Source: an uncultured Oscillospiraceae bacterium
GTDB taxonomy: Bacteria > Bacillota > Clostridia > Oscillospirales > Oscillospiraceae
Reading direction: 5' to 3'
NCBI GenBank assembly: GCA_934569425.1
Contig: CAKTKM010000025.1
Location: 1 to 13,609 of the forward strand
Length of the DNA stretch: 13,609 nt
Positions 1 to 5,356 of this stretch are shown one piece after another. The notes below the pieces were generated by a model that was given only the letters and a program-made list of their open reading frames with translations, did no database searches and was not told the origin of the DNA. How positions within the stretch are numbered: position 1 is the first letter of the stretch; the number at the start of each line of letters is the position of its first letter. Made by a program: the position numbers and the translations under genes.

Positions 1-1
1 G

Positions 2-130
2 GAGGAGATTCTGGAGTTCTTGGAGGAAAAAGAGCGTGCGGTTCTGCAGGGAAACCTCAATGTTCTGGGCGATGTTAGGCAAAGTTGTCTTTGTAAATGG
101 AGGGATTTAATCTATGGCGGATATTATTGA
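2..130 (+). CDS. 3' end of an unidentified gene (partial)
   Basis: The frame is open from the left edge to the TGA at 128-130 and encodes about 42 residues. The first part is acidic and helix-forming (EEILEFLEEKERAVLQ) and the tail is RQSCLCKWRDLIYGGYY. It overlaps the following SUKH gene by 17 bases, which is typical of translationally coupled genes. A toxin or effector whose immunity gene is the next one would fit this position, but no toxin motif is visible in so short a tail. The family is not recognised. The other two plus frames give less protein-like translations, but the choice of frame is a judgement. Confidence 0.35.
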   Translation, partial: EEILEFLEEKERAVLQGNLNVLGDVRQSCLCKWRDLIYGGYY

Positions 131-509
131 AACTATGAAAACCATCCCTGACTATATTGGCTCTAACGGTAGAACTGATACAGAGATTGCCGATGCAGAG
201 AACGCGCTTGGCACAGTATTTGCCCCTGACTACAAAAGATATTTGAAAGAGGTTGGCCTTGCCTGTTTCGGTGGTCATGAGTTTACAGGATTAACGACAA
301 CCGAAAGGCTGTCTGTTCTGTCAGTTACGAAACAAGAACGGACAGCAAACAAGCAAATTCCTGAATCATGGTATGTTGTAGAGCAGACGAATTATGACGG
401 AATTGTAGTCTGGCAGGCTCCAACGGGAGAAATCTATCAATCTGTCCCTGGTTTGCCGGGGCAAAAAATCTATGATTCCTTAGCTGAGTTTATCTCCTCT
501 ACGCATTAA
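114..509 (+). CDS. SMI1/KNR4 (SUKH) family immunity-type protein
   Basis: A 131-residue protein, close to the usual length of single-domain SUKH proteins. The N-terminal half has the SUKH pattern: an acidic helix (TDTEIADAENALG, about 21-33), then APDYKRYLKEVG (38-48) and the small turn ACFGGHEFTGL (50-60). The second half has a strand-rich core with VVEQTNYDGIVVWQ and a final helix DSLAEFISS. Known SUKH proteins neutralise a wide range of contact-dependent or secreted toxins, mainly nucleases, by direct binding. The start ATG is preceded by GGAGGG (97-102) at a workable distance. It overlaps the end of the upstream gene, so the toxin could be the partial upstream gene; otherwise this is an orphan immunity gene. 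The family call is fairly firm; the partner is inference. Confidence 0.75.
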   Translation: MADIIETMKTIPDYIGSNGRTDTEIADAENALGTVFAPDYKRYLKEVGLACFGGHEFTGLTTTERLSVLSVTKQERTANKQIPESWYVVEQTNYDGIVVWQAPTGEIYQSVPGLPGQKIYDSLAEFISSTH

Positions 510-539
510 TGGTACGTTTTAACCGACGGAACTATATCA

Positions 540-578
540 AATGCCCCCAGAAGTGTCCGTGATACTTCTGAGGGCATT
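540..578 (+). terminator. Hairpin terminator after the SUKH gene
   Basis: Inverted repeat of 15 bases with one mismatch: AATGCCCCCAGAAGT at 540-554 and ACTTCTGAGGGCATT at 564-578, with a 9-base loop. The downstream tract (ATTTAT) is only weakly T-rich, so termination efficiency is uncertain. It separates the SUKH gene from the independent fic promoter. Confidence 0.55.
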
Positions 579-609
579 ATTTATCATGGTCTTGCAATAC
601 GGTTTTCAT

Positions 610-662
610 CGCTCATTCATCAATCGTTTCCGGTTGATAAATGAGCGACGACCTGTTATAAT
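610..662 (+). promoter_or_regulatory. fic promoter with overlapping inverted-repeat operator
   Basis: A near-consensus sigma-A promoter: -35 TTGATA at 634-639, a 17-base spacer and -10 TATAAT at 657-662, preceded by TG (654-655) as an extended -10. An inverted repeat, CGCTCATTCATCAA (610-623) and TTGATAAATGAGCG (634-647), differs at one position between its 14-base arms. Its right arm contains the -35 box. A protein bound there would block RNA polymerase, so this is a likely operator. The HTH-bearing Fic protein is an obvious candidate autorepressor, which is inference. The predicted transcription start is near 669. Confidence 0.7.
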
Positions 663-680
663 AGGTTCGAGGTGATGACC

Positions 681-1655
681 ATGCGCAACAGAAAACCGCC
701 GTTTGAGATTACAAATACCATTCTCGATGAGATTGCTGAGATTGCCGAGCTGGTTGGTCATGCAAATGCTTCTCTGGGGTTGTCTACAAACCCTACGCTG
801 CGGCGCACCAACCGCATTCGGACGATCTATTCCTCCCTGGCCATCGAACAGAACACCTTAAGCCTTGAGCAGGTAACTGCCGTCCTCAACGGCAAGCAAG
901 TCATCGCTCCGCCCAAGGATATTGCAGAAGTCAAAAACGCCTATGAGATCTACGAAATGATGGATTCTCTGAATCCATATTCTGTGGATGACCTGTTGAG
1001 CGCCCACGGAGTTATGACCAGAGGACTGGTGGAAGAGTCCGGTTACTTCCGCTCCCGTCCTGTGGGCGTGGTGGACAAGCAGGGCAACATTCTGCATTTT
1101 GGAACGCTGCCAGACTATGTACCCGGGCTGGTCACAGAACTGCTGGAATGGGTACGTGACAGCGATTTTCATATGCTCATCAAGAGCTGCGTGTTCCATT
1201 ATGAGTTGGAGCTGATTCATCCCTTTGCCGACGGCAACGGACGAATCGGGCGCCTGTGGCACACCCTACTGCTGACCCAGTGGAAACCGATGTTTGCCTG
1301 GCTTCCGGTAGAGTCCATCATCCATGACCGGCAGGACGAATACTATCAGGCCATCAACCGCTCCAACAACGAGGCCGAGTCTACCGTTTTTATTGAGTTT
1401 ATGCTGTCCGCCATTAAGGAAGCGCTGATGGAGGCTGTAAAGACTGGTAGTGCAGAGAATATGAGCGCCGAAGAGCAGCGTTGGTATCAAATCGAACGAT
1501 TTCTGAAAAAGAATGGAACAATCAGCAATGTCGATGTTCGTGAGATGTTTGGGGTATCGGCGGCCACGGCAAACCGTATTCTTGCCCGGATGACGGATAA
1601 AGGAAAGATTCAGAAAATCCGCCTCGGCAAATCTTGGGGATACGTAAATTCGTAA
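681..1655 (+). CDS. Fic-domain protein with C-terminal winged helix
   Basis: Fic enzymes transfer AMP or another phosphate-containing group from a nucleotide to a target protein. From ATG 681 the protein is 324 residues. It carries a full Fic core motif HPFADGNGRIGR (about 180-191), with the catalytic His at 180. An N-terminal helix holds the autoinhibitory-type motif SSLAIEQN (about 51-58), whose Glu would clash with the ATP gamma-phosphate in class II Fic proteins. The residue after Glu is Gln rather than the usual Gly or Asn. The C-terminus (roughly 268-324) is a winged helix, with REMFGVSAATANRILARM as the likely recognition region. The Shine-Dalgarno GAGGTGAT at 669-676 favours ATG 681 over GTG 672 or ATG 675. 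The HEPN gene starts 39 bases downstream, suggesting a two-gene transcript. The target is unknown. Confidence 0.88.
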   Translation: MRNRKPPFEITNTILDEIAEIAELVGHANASLGLSTNPTLRRTNRIRTIYSSLAIEQNTLSLEQVTAVLNGKQVIAPPKDIAEVKNAYEIYEMMDSLNPYSVDDLLSAHGVMTRGLVEESGYFRSRPVGVVDKQGNILHFGTLPDYVPGLVTELLEWVRDSDFHMLIKSCVFHYELELIHPFADGNGRIGRLWHTLLLTQWKPMFAWLPVESIIHDRQDEYYQAINRSNNEAESTVFIEFMLSAIKEALMEAVKTGSAENMSAEEQRWYQIERFLKKNGTISNVDVREMFGVSAATANRILARMTDKGKIQKIRLGKSWGYVNS

Positions 1656-1694
1656 AAAGAGTGCATATGGAATTGAAAGGAAGCGTGTGGGAAT

Positions 1695-2567
1695 ATGTTA
1701 TATTCATTTTCTGAGGAGGAAATTCGCTCTCTTTGCAGAGTAAATATTGAAGCATTCGAAAAGTGGGCCAGGACCATCATAGATAGTGAACTAACCAAGA
1801 ATTTGGGTGTAAATTATTTTGACCTGGAGTTAGCTCCAAATGTTCCTGTGGTCAAGAAAAGTATCCGAGATAAAACAGCACAGATGATGAGAAGCAATCC
1901 TCAACGGTTTCACAGGAAAATTGACACGCTTTTTCTCGATGAGATTATTTATTTACTTTGCAGAAACGATCTGTATAAAAGATTTTTTAAAGACTTTTTG
2001 GATTTAATATATCCAGATGGAAATGCTGAAGCCAGAACATATTTAAATCGATTAGTACCTATTCGAAATTGTCTATCACATAGCAATCCAATTTCTATAC
2101 GAGATGCCGAGCGATGTATATGTTACACAAATGATTTTATTGATGGCGTGAAGCAATACTTCTATGATAAGGGGGAAGAAAGAGTGTTTAATACTCCAAA
2201 TGCCATTAAACTAAATGACTCGCTTGGAAATGAATTTCAACTAAACAAAGATACAATGTTCGAGTCAATTTGTATAAACAGAACTGGAACTACGCAGCTA
2301 CATCAGTTTCATCTCGGCGAAAGATATTCTGCATGGTTGACATTAGACCCTTCTTTTACCCCAGAGCAATACACAATTGAATGGCACATAGAATGTGGTA
2401 GGCATTTAGGAAATGATTCTCGACTGGATATAGAAATAGCAGAAGATATGATACGAGAGAGATGCCCTATTTACTGTACAATCAAATCAACCAAATCGTG
2501 GCATAGATACAGAGACTATGATCAACAGTTTGCGATTGTGTTTCAGGTTCTTCCGCCAGAAGAATAA
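1695..2567 (+). CDS. HEPN-domain protein, probable ribonuclease (Swt1-like HEPN)
   Basis: 290 residues in clearly AT-richer DNA than the chromosome to its right. The N-terminal 155 residues are predicted helical and contain RNCLSHS at 124-130, the R-x4-H motif of the HEPN superfamily (Arg124, Asn125, His129), which forms the metal-independent RNase site in dimers. The surroundings, a helix ending just before the motif and the DAERCICYTNDFIDGV helix after it, resemble Swt1-type HEPN proteins. From about 170 onward the sequence changes to strand-forming, aromatic-rich stretches (FHLGERYSAWLTL, YTIEWHIEC, FAIVFQVLPP) that I cannot assign; they may recognise a target or trigger. The best ribosome site, AAAGGAAG at 1676-1683, is somewhat distant. 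Many HEPN proteins act in toxin-antitoxin or phage-defence roles; here that is inferred from motif and neighbours. Confidence 0.65.
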   Translation: MLYSFSEEEIRSLCRVNIEAFEKWARTIIDSELTKNLGVNYFDLELAPNVPVVKKSIRDKTAQMMRSNPQRFHRKIDTLFLDEIIYLLCRNDLYKRFFKDFLDLIYPDGNAEARTYLNRLVPIRNCLSHSNPISIRDAERCICYTNDFIDGVKQYFYDKGEERVFNTPNAIKLNDSLGNEFQLNKDTMFESICINRTGTTQLHQFHLGERYSAWLTLDPSFTPEQYTIEWHIECGRHLGNDSRLDIEIAEDMIRERCPIYCTIKSTKSWHRYRDYDQQFAIVFQVLPPEE

Positions 2568-2590
2568 TGGAACATAATAATCCTTCACTG

Positions 2591-2604
2591 AGGTGACATC
2601 ACCT
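2591..2604. repeat. Short inverted repeat at the island boundary
   Basis: AGGTGA at 2591-2596 and TCACCT at 2599-2604, arms perfect, separated by CA. The right arm touches the start of the tRNA-derived segment. Tyrosine recombinase core sites are often flanked by short inverted repeats of this size, so this may be one half of the integrase binding region. It could equally be chance. Confidence 0.35.
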
Positions 2605-2656
2605 TTAGGTTCTCGTGCAGCAATGCGTTGGGGTTCGAGTCCCCATACCCGCACCA
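2604..2656 (+). other. 3' fragment of tRNA-Leu(UAG): probable attachment site (attR-like)
   Basis: The segment reads as a class II tRNA from the anticodon loop onward. It has loop TTTAGGT (2604-2610, anticodon TAG), 3' anticodon strand TCTCG, and a variable arm 2616-2628 whose TGCA/TGCG stem closes on a GCAA tetraloop. The T-arm is TGGGG-TTCGAGT-CCCCA (2629-2645), followed by acceptor strand TACCCGC, discriminator A and encoded CCA (2654-2656). The 5' half (expected to begin GCGGGTA) is absent: the preceding bases are the end of the HEPN gene and cannot pair with TCTCG. A tRNA 3' half without its 5' half, at an AT-rich to GC-rich junction, is the usual trace of integration by a tyrosine recombinase. 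The anticodon identity and class are seen; the att role is inferred. Confidence 0.75.
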
Positions 2657-2659
2657 GCA

Positions 2660-2701
2660 AAAAAGGAAGCCTGCCGTTTGCTTGCGGCAGGTTTCTTTTT
2701 T
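2660..2701 (+). terminator. Intrinsic terminator downstream of the tRNA fragment
   Basis: CCTGCCG (2670-2676) pairs with CGGCAGG (2685-2691), and the flanking AAAAAGGAAG pairs with TTTCTTTTTT through A-T and G-U pairs, giving a stem of about 17 bases and a long T tract. It starts four bases after the encoded CCA, as expected for the native terminator of the tRNA-Leu gene left on the chromosomal side after integration. Confidence 0.85.
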
Positions 2702-2723
2702 CGCAGAAAGTTACAAGTATTGC

Positions 2724-2752
2724 TTGGAAATTTTTACGTATTATGGTAGAAT
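2724..2752 (+). promoter_or_regulatory. Promoter of the MGMT/decarboxylase operon
   Basis: -35 TTGGAA at 2724-2729, 17-base spacer, and -10 TAGAAT at 2747-2752 with an upstream TG (2744-2745). It lies just after the tRNA terminator and about 30 bases before the TTG start at 2783. Confidence 0.65.
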
Positions 2753-2782
2753 GATACAAAACCGATGGGGGGGTGACGCGGG

Positions 2783-3082
2783 TTGGACGAAGGACTGGTT
2801 TATGAAATACTCTCCGTGGTGTCGGAGATCCCGGAGGGGTATGTTACGTCCTACGGCGAGATCGCCCGTCTTATCGGACGGGAGAAAAACGCCCGGCTGG
2901 TGGGAAGGATCCTTGGCAGCGCGGAGCTGTACGGTGAGTATCCCTGCCATCGGGTCATAAACCACGCGGGGCGCACCGCGCCCTATTGGCCACAGCAGCG
3001 TTCGCTGCTGGAGGCGGAGGGCGTTACCTTCCGCGCAAACGGCACCGTGAATATGTCCCGCCATCTCTGGCGGGGAGAGTGA
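2783..3082 (+). CDS. MGMT-family alkyltransferase-type protein (single domain)
   Basis: A 99-residue protein equal to the C-terminal DNA-binding and active-site domain of O6-alkylguanine-DNA alkyltransferases, with no room for their N-terminal domain. The pattern IPEGYVTSYGEIARLIG (16-32) is the helix-turn-helix, RLVGRILG (38-45) carries the arginine-finger region, and PCHRV (54-58) keeps the alkyl-accepting Cys55. Alkyltransferase-like proteins of the ATL type usually have Trp there, so this one could still accept alkyl groups. The GYxGG loop of full MGMT is replaced by TAPYWPQQR, close to short YbaZ-like members. The start is TTG, following a G-rich stretch (2766-2773); no in-frame ATG is placed to include the conserved N-terminal helix. 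The decarboxylase gene follows after 19 bases. Confidence 0.8.
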   Translation: MDEGLVYEILSVVSEIPEGYVTSYGEIARLIGREKNARLVGRILGSAELYGEYPCHRVINHAGRTAPYWPQQRSLLEAEGVTFRANGTVNMSRHLWRGE

Positions 3083-3101
3083 AAAAAGAGAGGAGCATTC
3101 G

Positions 3102-4313
3102 ATGAAGCAGCATATTCTGGCTCTGGCGCGGGACAACGCGCCCTGCTACCTGTACGAATACGATGTGATGAAGCGGCAGGTGGAGACCCTGCGCGGGATC
3201 TTCCCCGGCTATGACCTGCTGTATTCCATTAAGGCCAACCCCTTCCCGCCGGTGGTGCGGGTGCTGGCCGGCCTTGGCCTGGGCGCCGACGCCGCCAGTG
3301 CGCCGGAGGTGCTGCTGAGCCGCCGCTGCGGCATGGCCAGAGAGGACATCTTTTTCTCCGCCGCCGGAAAGACCGATGCCGCGCTGGAACTGGCATGGGA
3401 CGAGGGGGAGATCATTGCCGACTCGCTGGGCGAGGTGGCGCGGATCGGCGCGCTCTGCCTCCGGAAGGGTCAGCGCCGCGCCATCGGCGTGCGGATGAAT
3501 CCGGCCTTCGGCATGGGCGGCGCGGCAGGCGGAGCCAGCAAATTCGGGATCAATGAGGAGGATCTTCCCCAGTTGAAAGCGCTGTTGGACACCCTCCCGG
3601 TGACGGTGGAGGGCATCCATGTGCATCTGAAGTCTCAGAATCTGGACGCGGATGTGCTGGGCGGCTGCTACCGGGACAGCTGGCAGCTGGCAAAGCGGGT
3701 AAGAGACGCGCTGGGCTGCGGACTGCGGTATGTAAACTTCGGCAGCGGCGTGGGCGTGGCCTATGACGAGCGCTTTGAGCAGCCTATGGATCTTGAACGG
3801 CTGCGGATCTATACCGATGCCATCGCCGCCGACAATGACGCCACGCTGAAGGCGCGGCTCATGATCGAGACAGGCCGGTTTCCCACGGCGCAGGCCGGCA
3901 CCTATTGGCTGAAGGTGGTGGACAGGAAGGTTTCCCGCGGGAAGACCTATGTCATCGTGGAGAACTGCATGAACGGCCTGCAGAAGCCTGCACTTGCCGC
4001 CATGCTGCGGCATGAGCTGGGCGGCGGAAAGCCCACGCCCTATGAGCCGCTGTTTACCTCCGATTGGGCGTTCCCTGTGATCGCCCACGGCGACGGAAGC
4101 GTCACGGAGACTGTGGACATCGTAGGCAATCTGTGCTGTGCCGCCGATGTGCTGGCGGAGAACTTTACCGGAGCGAAGCTGTCGGTAGGCGACCTGATCG
4201 AGGTGCGCAATGCCGGTGCCTATGCCTGCACCCTGACGGCGCAGCGCTTCTCCAGCCACCAGCCCCCCAGAGAGCTGCTGGTGTACGGGGATGGGCGGAC
4301 GGAATCGGAATGA
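3102..4313 (+). CDS. LysA/ornithine decarboxylase-like PLP enzyme (fold type III)
   Basis: 403 residues with the alanine-racemase-like barrel and C-terminal beta domain of this family. Lys44 in YSIKANPFP is the expected Schiff-base lysine. GSGVG (214-218) and ETGR (256-259) match the PLP phosphate-binding loops. CCAAD (345-349) holds the likely catalytic Cys, and AGAY (371-374) supplies the PLP-ring-facing Tyr. Diaminopimelate decarboxylases normally show HIGSQ and EPGR; here these positions read HLKSQ (175-179) and ETGRF, as in family members with other substrates such as BtrK-type decarboxylases. I therefore do not assign lysA. The ribosome site is GAGAGGAG. The gene probably shares a transcript with the MGMT-family gene and ends at a bidirectional terminator. 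Confidence 0.8.
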   Translation: MKQHILALARDNAPCYLYEYDVMKRQVETLRGIFPGYDLLYSIKANPFPPVVRVLAGLGLGADAASAPEVLLSRRCGMAREDIFFSAAGKTDAALELAWDEGEIIADSLGEVARIGALCLRKGQRRAIGVRMNPAFGMGGAAGGASKFGINEEDLPQLKALLDTLPVTVEGIHVHLKSQNLDADVLGGCYRDSWQLAKRVRDALGCGLRYVNFGSGVGVAYDERFEQPMDLERLRIYTDAIAADNDATLKARLMIETGRFPTAQAGTYWLKVVDRKVSRGKTYVIVENCMNGLQKPALAAMLRHELGGGKPTPYEPLFTSDWAFPVIAHGDGSVTETVDIVGNLCCAADVLAENFTGAKLSVGDLIEVRNAGAYACTLTAQRFSSHQPPRELLVYGDGRTESE

Positions 4314-4341
4314 TCCGCAGCTTTCCGGATCAAATACAGAT

Positions 4342-4370
4342 AAAAAAGAGCGCGTGCCGCGCTCTTTTTT
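4342..4370. terminator. Bidirectional terminator between convergent genes
   Basis: A perfect 13-base stem, AAAAAAGAGCGCG (4342-4354) and CGCGCTCTTTTTT (4358-4370), with loop TGC. It has a T tract on either strand, so it can stop both the decarboxylase operon and the carD transcript. Its right edge overlaps the carD stop codon (4369-4371). A weaker hairpin without T tract, TGATCCG/CGGATCA at 4311-4332, overlaps the decarboxylase stop codon. Confidence 0.92.
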
Positions 4371-4881
4371 ATTCCTCCGGCCATGCGGGATAGGTTTTTT
4401 GAATATAGGCGCAGACGTCCTGACGGTCTATGCCCAACGCAGCGGCCAGCTCACCGTAGAGCTGTTCTTCGGCGCGGCGGAGGTACCGCTCGTCCAGCTG
4501 ACTTACCTTGCGGCCGCGGCGAAGGGCGTCGCGGCGGCGGGCGCTGGTGTACTTGATCATCGCCGCCATACGGCCGCAGTCATAGGACGAGACAACGGCG
4601 TGATAGTGTTCCTTGATGACACGCTGGTTCAGCCCCTCCGGTGCCTGCGGCGGCAGGGCGGGCAGCGCGGCCAGAAAGTCGTCCGCCTCCTGCCGTGTCA
4701 TCAGCGGACGCATGAGAACGGAGGTGTCCACCGGAGTCATTACCTGTCCGGTGCGGTACAGCGGGGAGAGGGTATAGTACGTCTTTGTCTTATCATAGCC
4801 CGAAGTATTGGGCGTCCCTACACTGTCTACCCGGCAGACGCCCTCGCCGCCGTAAATCACCAGATCACCTGCTGCAAACAT
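4369..4881 (-). CDS. CarD/CdnL-family RNA polymerase-binding regulator
   Basis: 170 residues. The N-terminus MFAAGDLVIYGGEGVCRVDSV matches the Tudor-like RNA polymerase-interacting domain of CarD/CdnL/TRCF, with the following strands YYTLSPLYRTGQVMTPVD. The remainder is helical and basic (SARRRDALRRGRKVSQLDERYLRRAEEQL), matching the C-terminal DNA-contacting domain. Family members bind the RNA polymerase beta subunit and stabilise the open promoter complex, often at rRNA promoters. The start at 4881 has GGAGAGGAGA just upstream; a longer in-frame start at 4932 adds a Cys/Phe-rich tail (VLFWCFVCC) that is not part of the family and falls inside a terminator hairpin. The upstream leader contains that hairpin, so expression is probably attenuated. 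Confidence 0.88.
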   Translation of the reverse strand: MFAAGDLVIYGGEGVCRVDSVGTPNTSGYDKTKTYYTLSPLYRTGQVMTPVDTSVLMRPLMTRQEADDFLAALPALPPQAPEGLNQRVIKEHYHAVVSSYDCGRMAAMIKYTSARRRDALRRGRKVSQLDERYLRRAEEQLYGELAAALGIDRQDVCAYIQKTYPAWPEE

Positions 4882-4916
4882 GACTTCTCCTCTCTCCATA
4901 CAACACACAAAACACC

Positions 4917-4941
4917 AAAAAAGCACGGCCATTGGCCATGC
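4917..4941 (-). terminator. Intrinsic terminator hairpin in the carD leader
   Basis: On the minus strand GCATGGCC-AAT-GGCCGTGC forms an 8-base stem (one G-U) directly followed by six T. It sits between the predicted transcription start (near 4956) and the carD start codon, in the right orientation to stop carD itself. On the plus strand no T tract follows. This suggests attenuation or a factor-dependent readthrough step. Confidence 0.6.
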
Positions 4942-4962
4942 GCTTTACATTTATTGGTAAAG

Positions 4963-4991
4963 ATTATACCACAAATTTTGCCGGAATGTAA
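4963..4991 (-). promoter_or_regulatory. carD promoter
   Basis: Minus-strand -35 TTACAT (4991-4986), 17-base spacer, and -10 TATAAT (4968-4963) with an extended -10 TG. The spacing is ideal and the -10 is consensus. It lies just downstream of the glsB terminator. Confidence 0.75.
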
Positions 4992-5012
4992 GAGGAAAAT
5001 CGAAATTTGCAG

Positions 5013-5052
5013 AAAAAAGGAGCACTGTCCGTGGGAACAGCGCTCCTTTTTT
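5013..5052 (-). terminator. Terminator of glsB
   Basis: AAAAAAGGAGC (5013-5023) pairs with GCTCCTTTTTT (5042-5052), 11 bases perfect, and an inner CTGT/ACAG stem extends it. It follows the glsB stop by seven bases and has T tracts in both directions. Confidence 0.9.
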
Positions 5053-5059
5053 CAAAAAC

Positions 5060-5290
5060 TCAGTGAAACAGCCAGCGGCAGATGAGGATCACCACGCAGG
5101 CACCGCCTACGCCGATGAGGAAGGAACCGAGGGAATTGCGCGCCACCAGACCGATGGCGCCGGCCAGCCAGTTGCCTACGCCGCTGCCGACAATCCCCAG
5201 AAGGATGTTGCGCAGAAGGCCGCCTTTGCTGTCCATCAGCTTGCCGGCCAGCCAGCCGATCAGACCGCCGACGATAATTGACCAGATCAT
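5060..5290 (-). CDS. GlsB/YeaQ/YmgE family small membrane protein
   Basis: 76 residues with three hydrophobic segments (about 2-17, 25-47, 55-74) rich in Gly, and the family pattern GGLIGWLAGKLM, GGLLRNILLGIVGSGVGNWL. Members are inner-membrane proteins induced in stress or stationary phase; their biochemical activity is not established. The start has AAGGAG eight bases upstream. It lies downstream of udp on the same strand, but a promoter with a palindromic operator lies in between, so separate control is likely. Confidence 0.85.
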   Translation of the reverse strand: MIWSIIVGGLIGWLAGKLMDSKGGLLRNILLGIVGSGVGNWLAGAIGLVARNSLGSFLIGVGGACVVILICRWLFH

Positions 5291-5310
5291 ATGTATCGCT
5301 CCTTATTTGT

Positions 5311-5356
5311 TACCATCGATTAACAAGGGCAAACACGCCCTTGTCAATCGATGGTA
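5311..5356 (-). promoter_or_regulatory. glsB promoter inside a long inverted repeat
   Basis: A 20-base inverted repeat with one mismatch: TACCATCGATTAACAAGGGC (5311-5330) and its partner 5337-5356, with a six-base spacer. On the minus strand it contains -35 TTGACA (5347-5342), a 17-base spacer and a -10-like GTTAAT (5324-5319), about 30 bases before the glsB start codon. It overlaps the end of udp. No T tract follows, so a simple terminator is unlikely; an operator or an mRNA-processing hairpin fits better. Its outer motif TACCATCGAT recurs in the udp promoter. Confidence 0.55.

Noticed and set aside
2540..2656. A complete functional tRNA-Leu gene
   Set aside because: There is no acceptor 5' strand, D-arm or 5' anticodon strand; the bases before 2604 cannot pair with TCTCG or TACCCGC.
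2628..2960. Plus-strand open frame of 110 residues across the tRNA fragment and terminator
   Set aside because: It starts in the T-arm, crosses a strong terminator, and overlaps the MGMT-family gene in another frame.
3024..4259. Long minus-strand open frame opposite the decarboxylase
   Set aside because: It is rich in His, Gln, Arg and Gly with no domain pattern, as expected from the complement of a GC-rich gene; the plus strand has clear catalytic motifs.
4882..4932. Longer CarD start at 4932
   Set aside because: It has no ribosome site, its start falls within the leader hairpin, and the added residues are not part of the CarD family.
5311..5356. Simple intrinsic terminator for udp
   Set aside because: No T tract follows on the minus strand, and the repeat contains a plausible glsB promoter.
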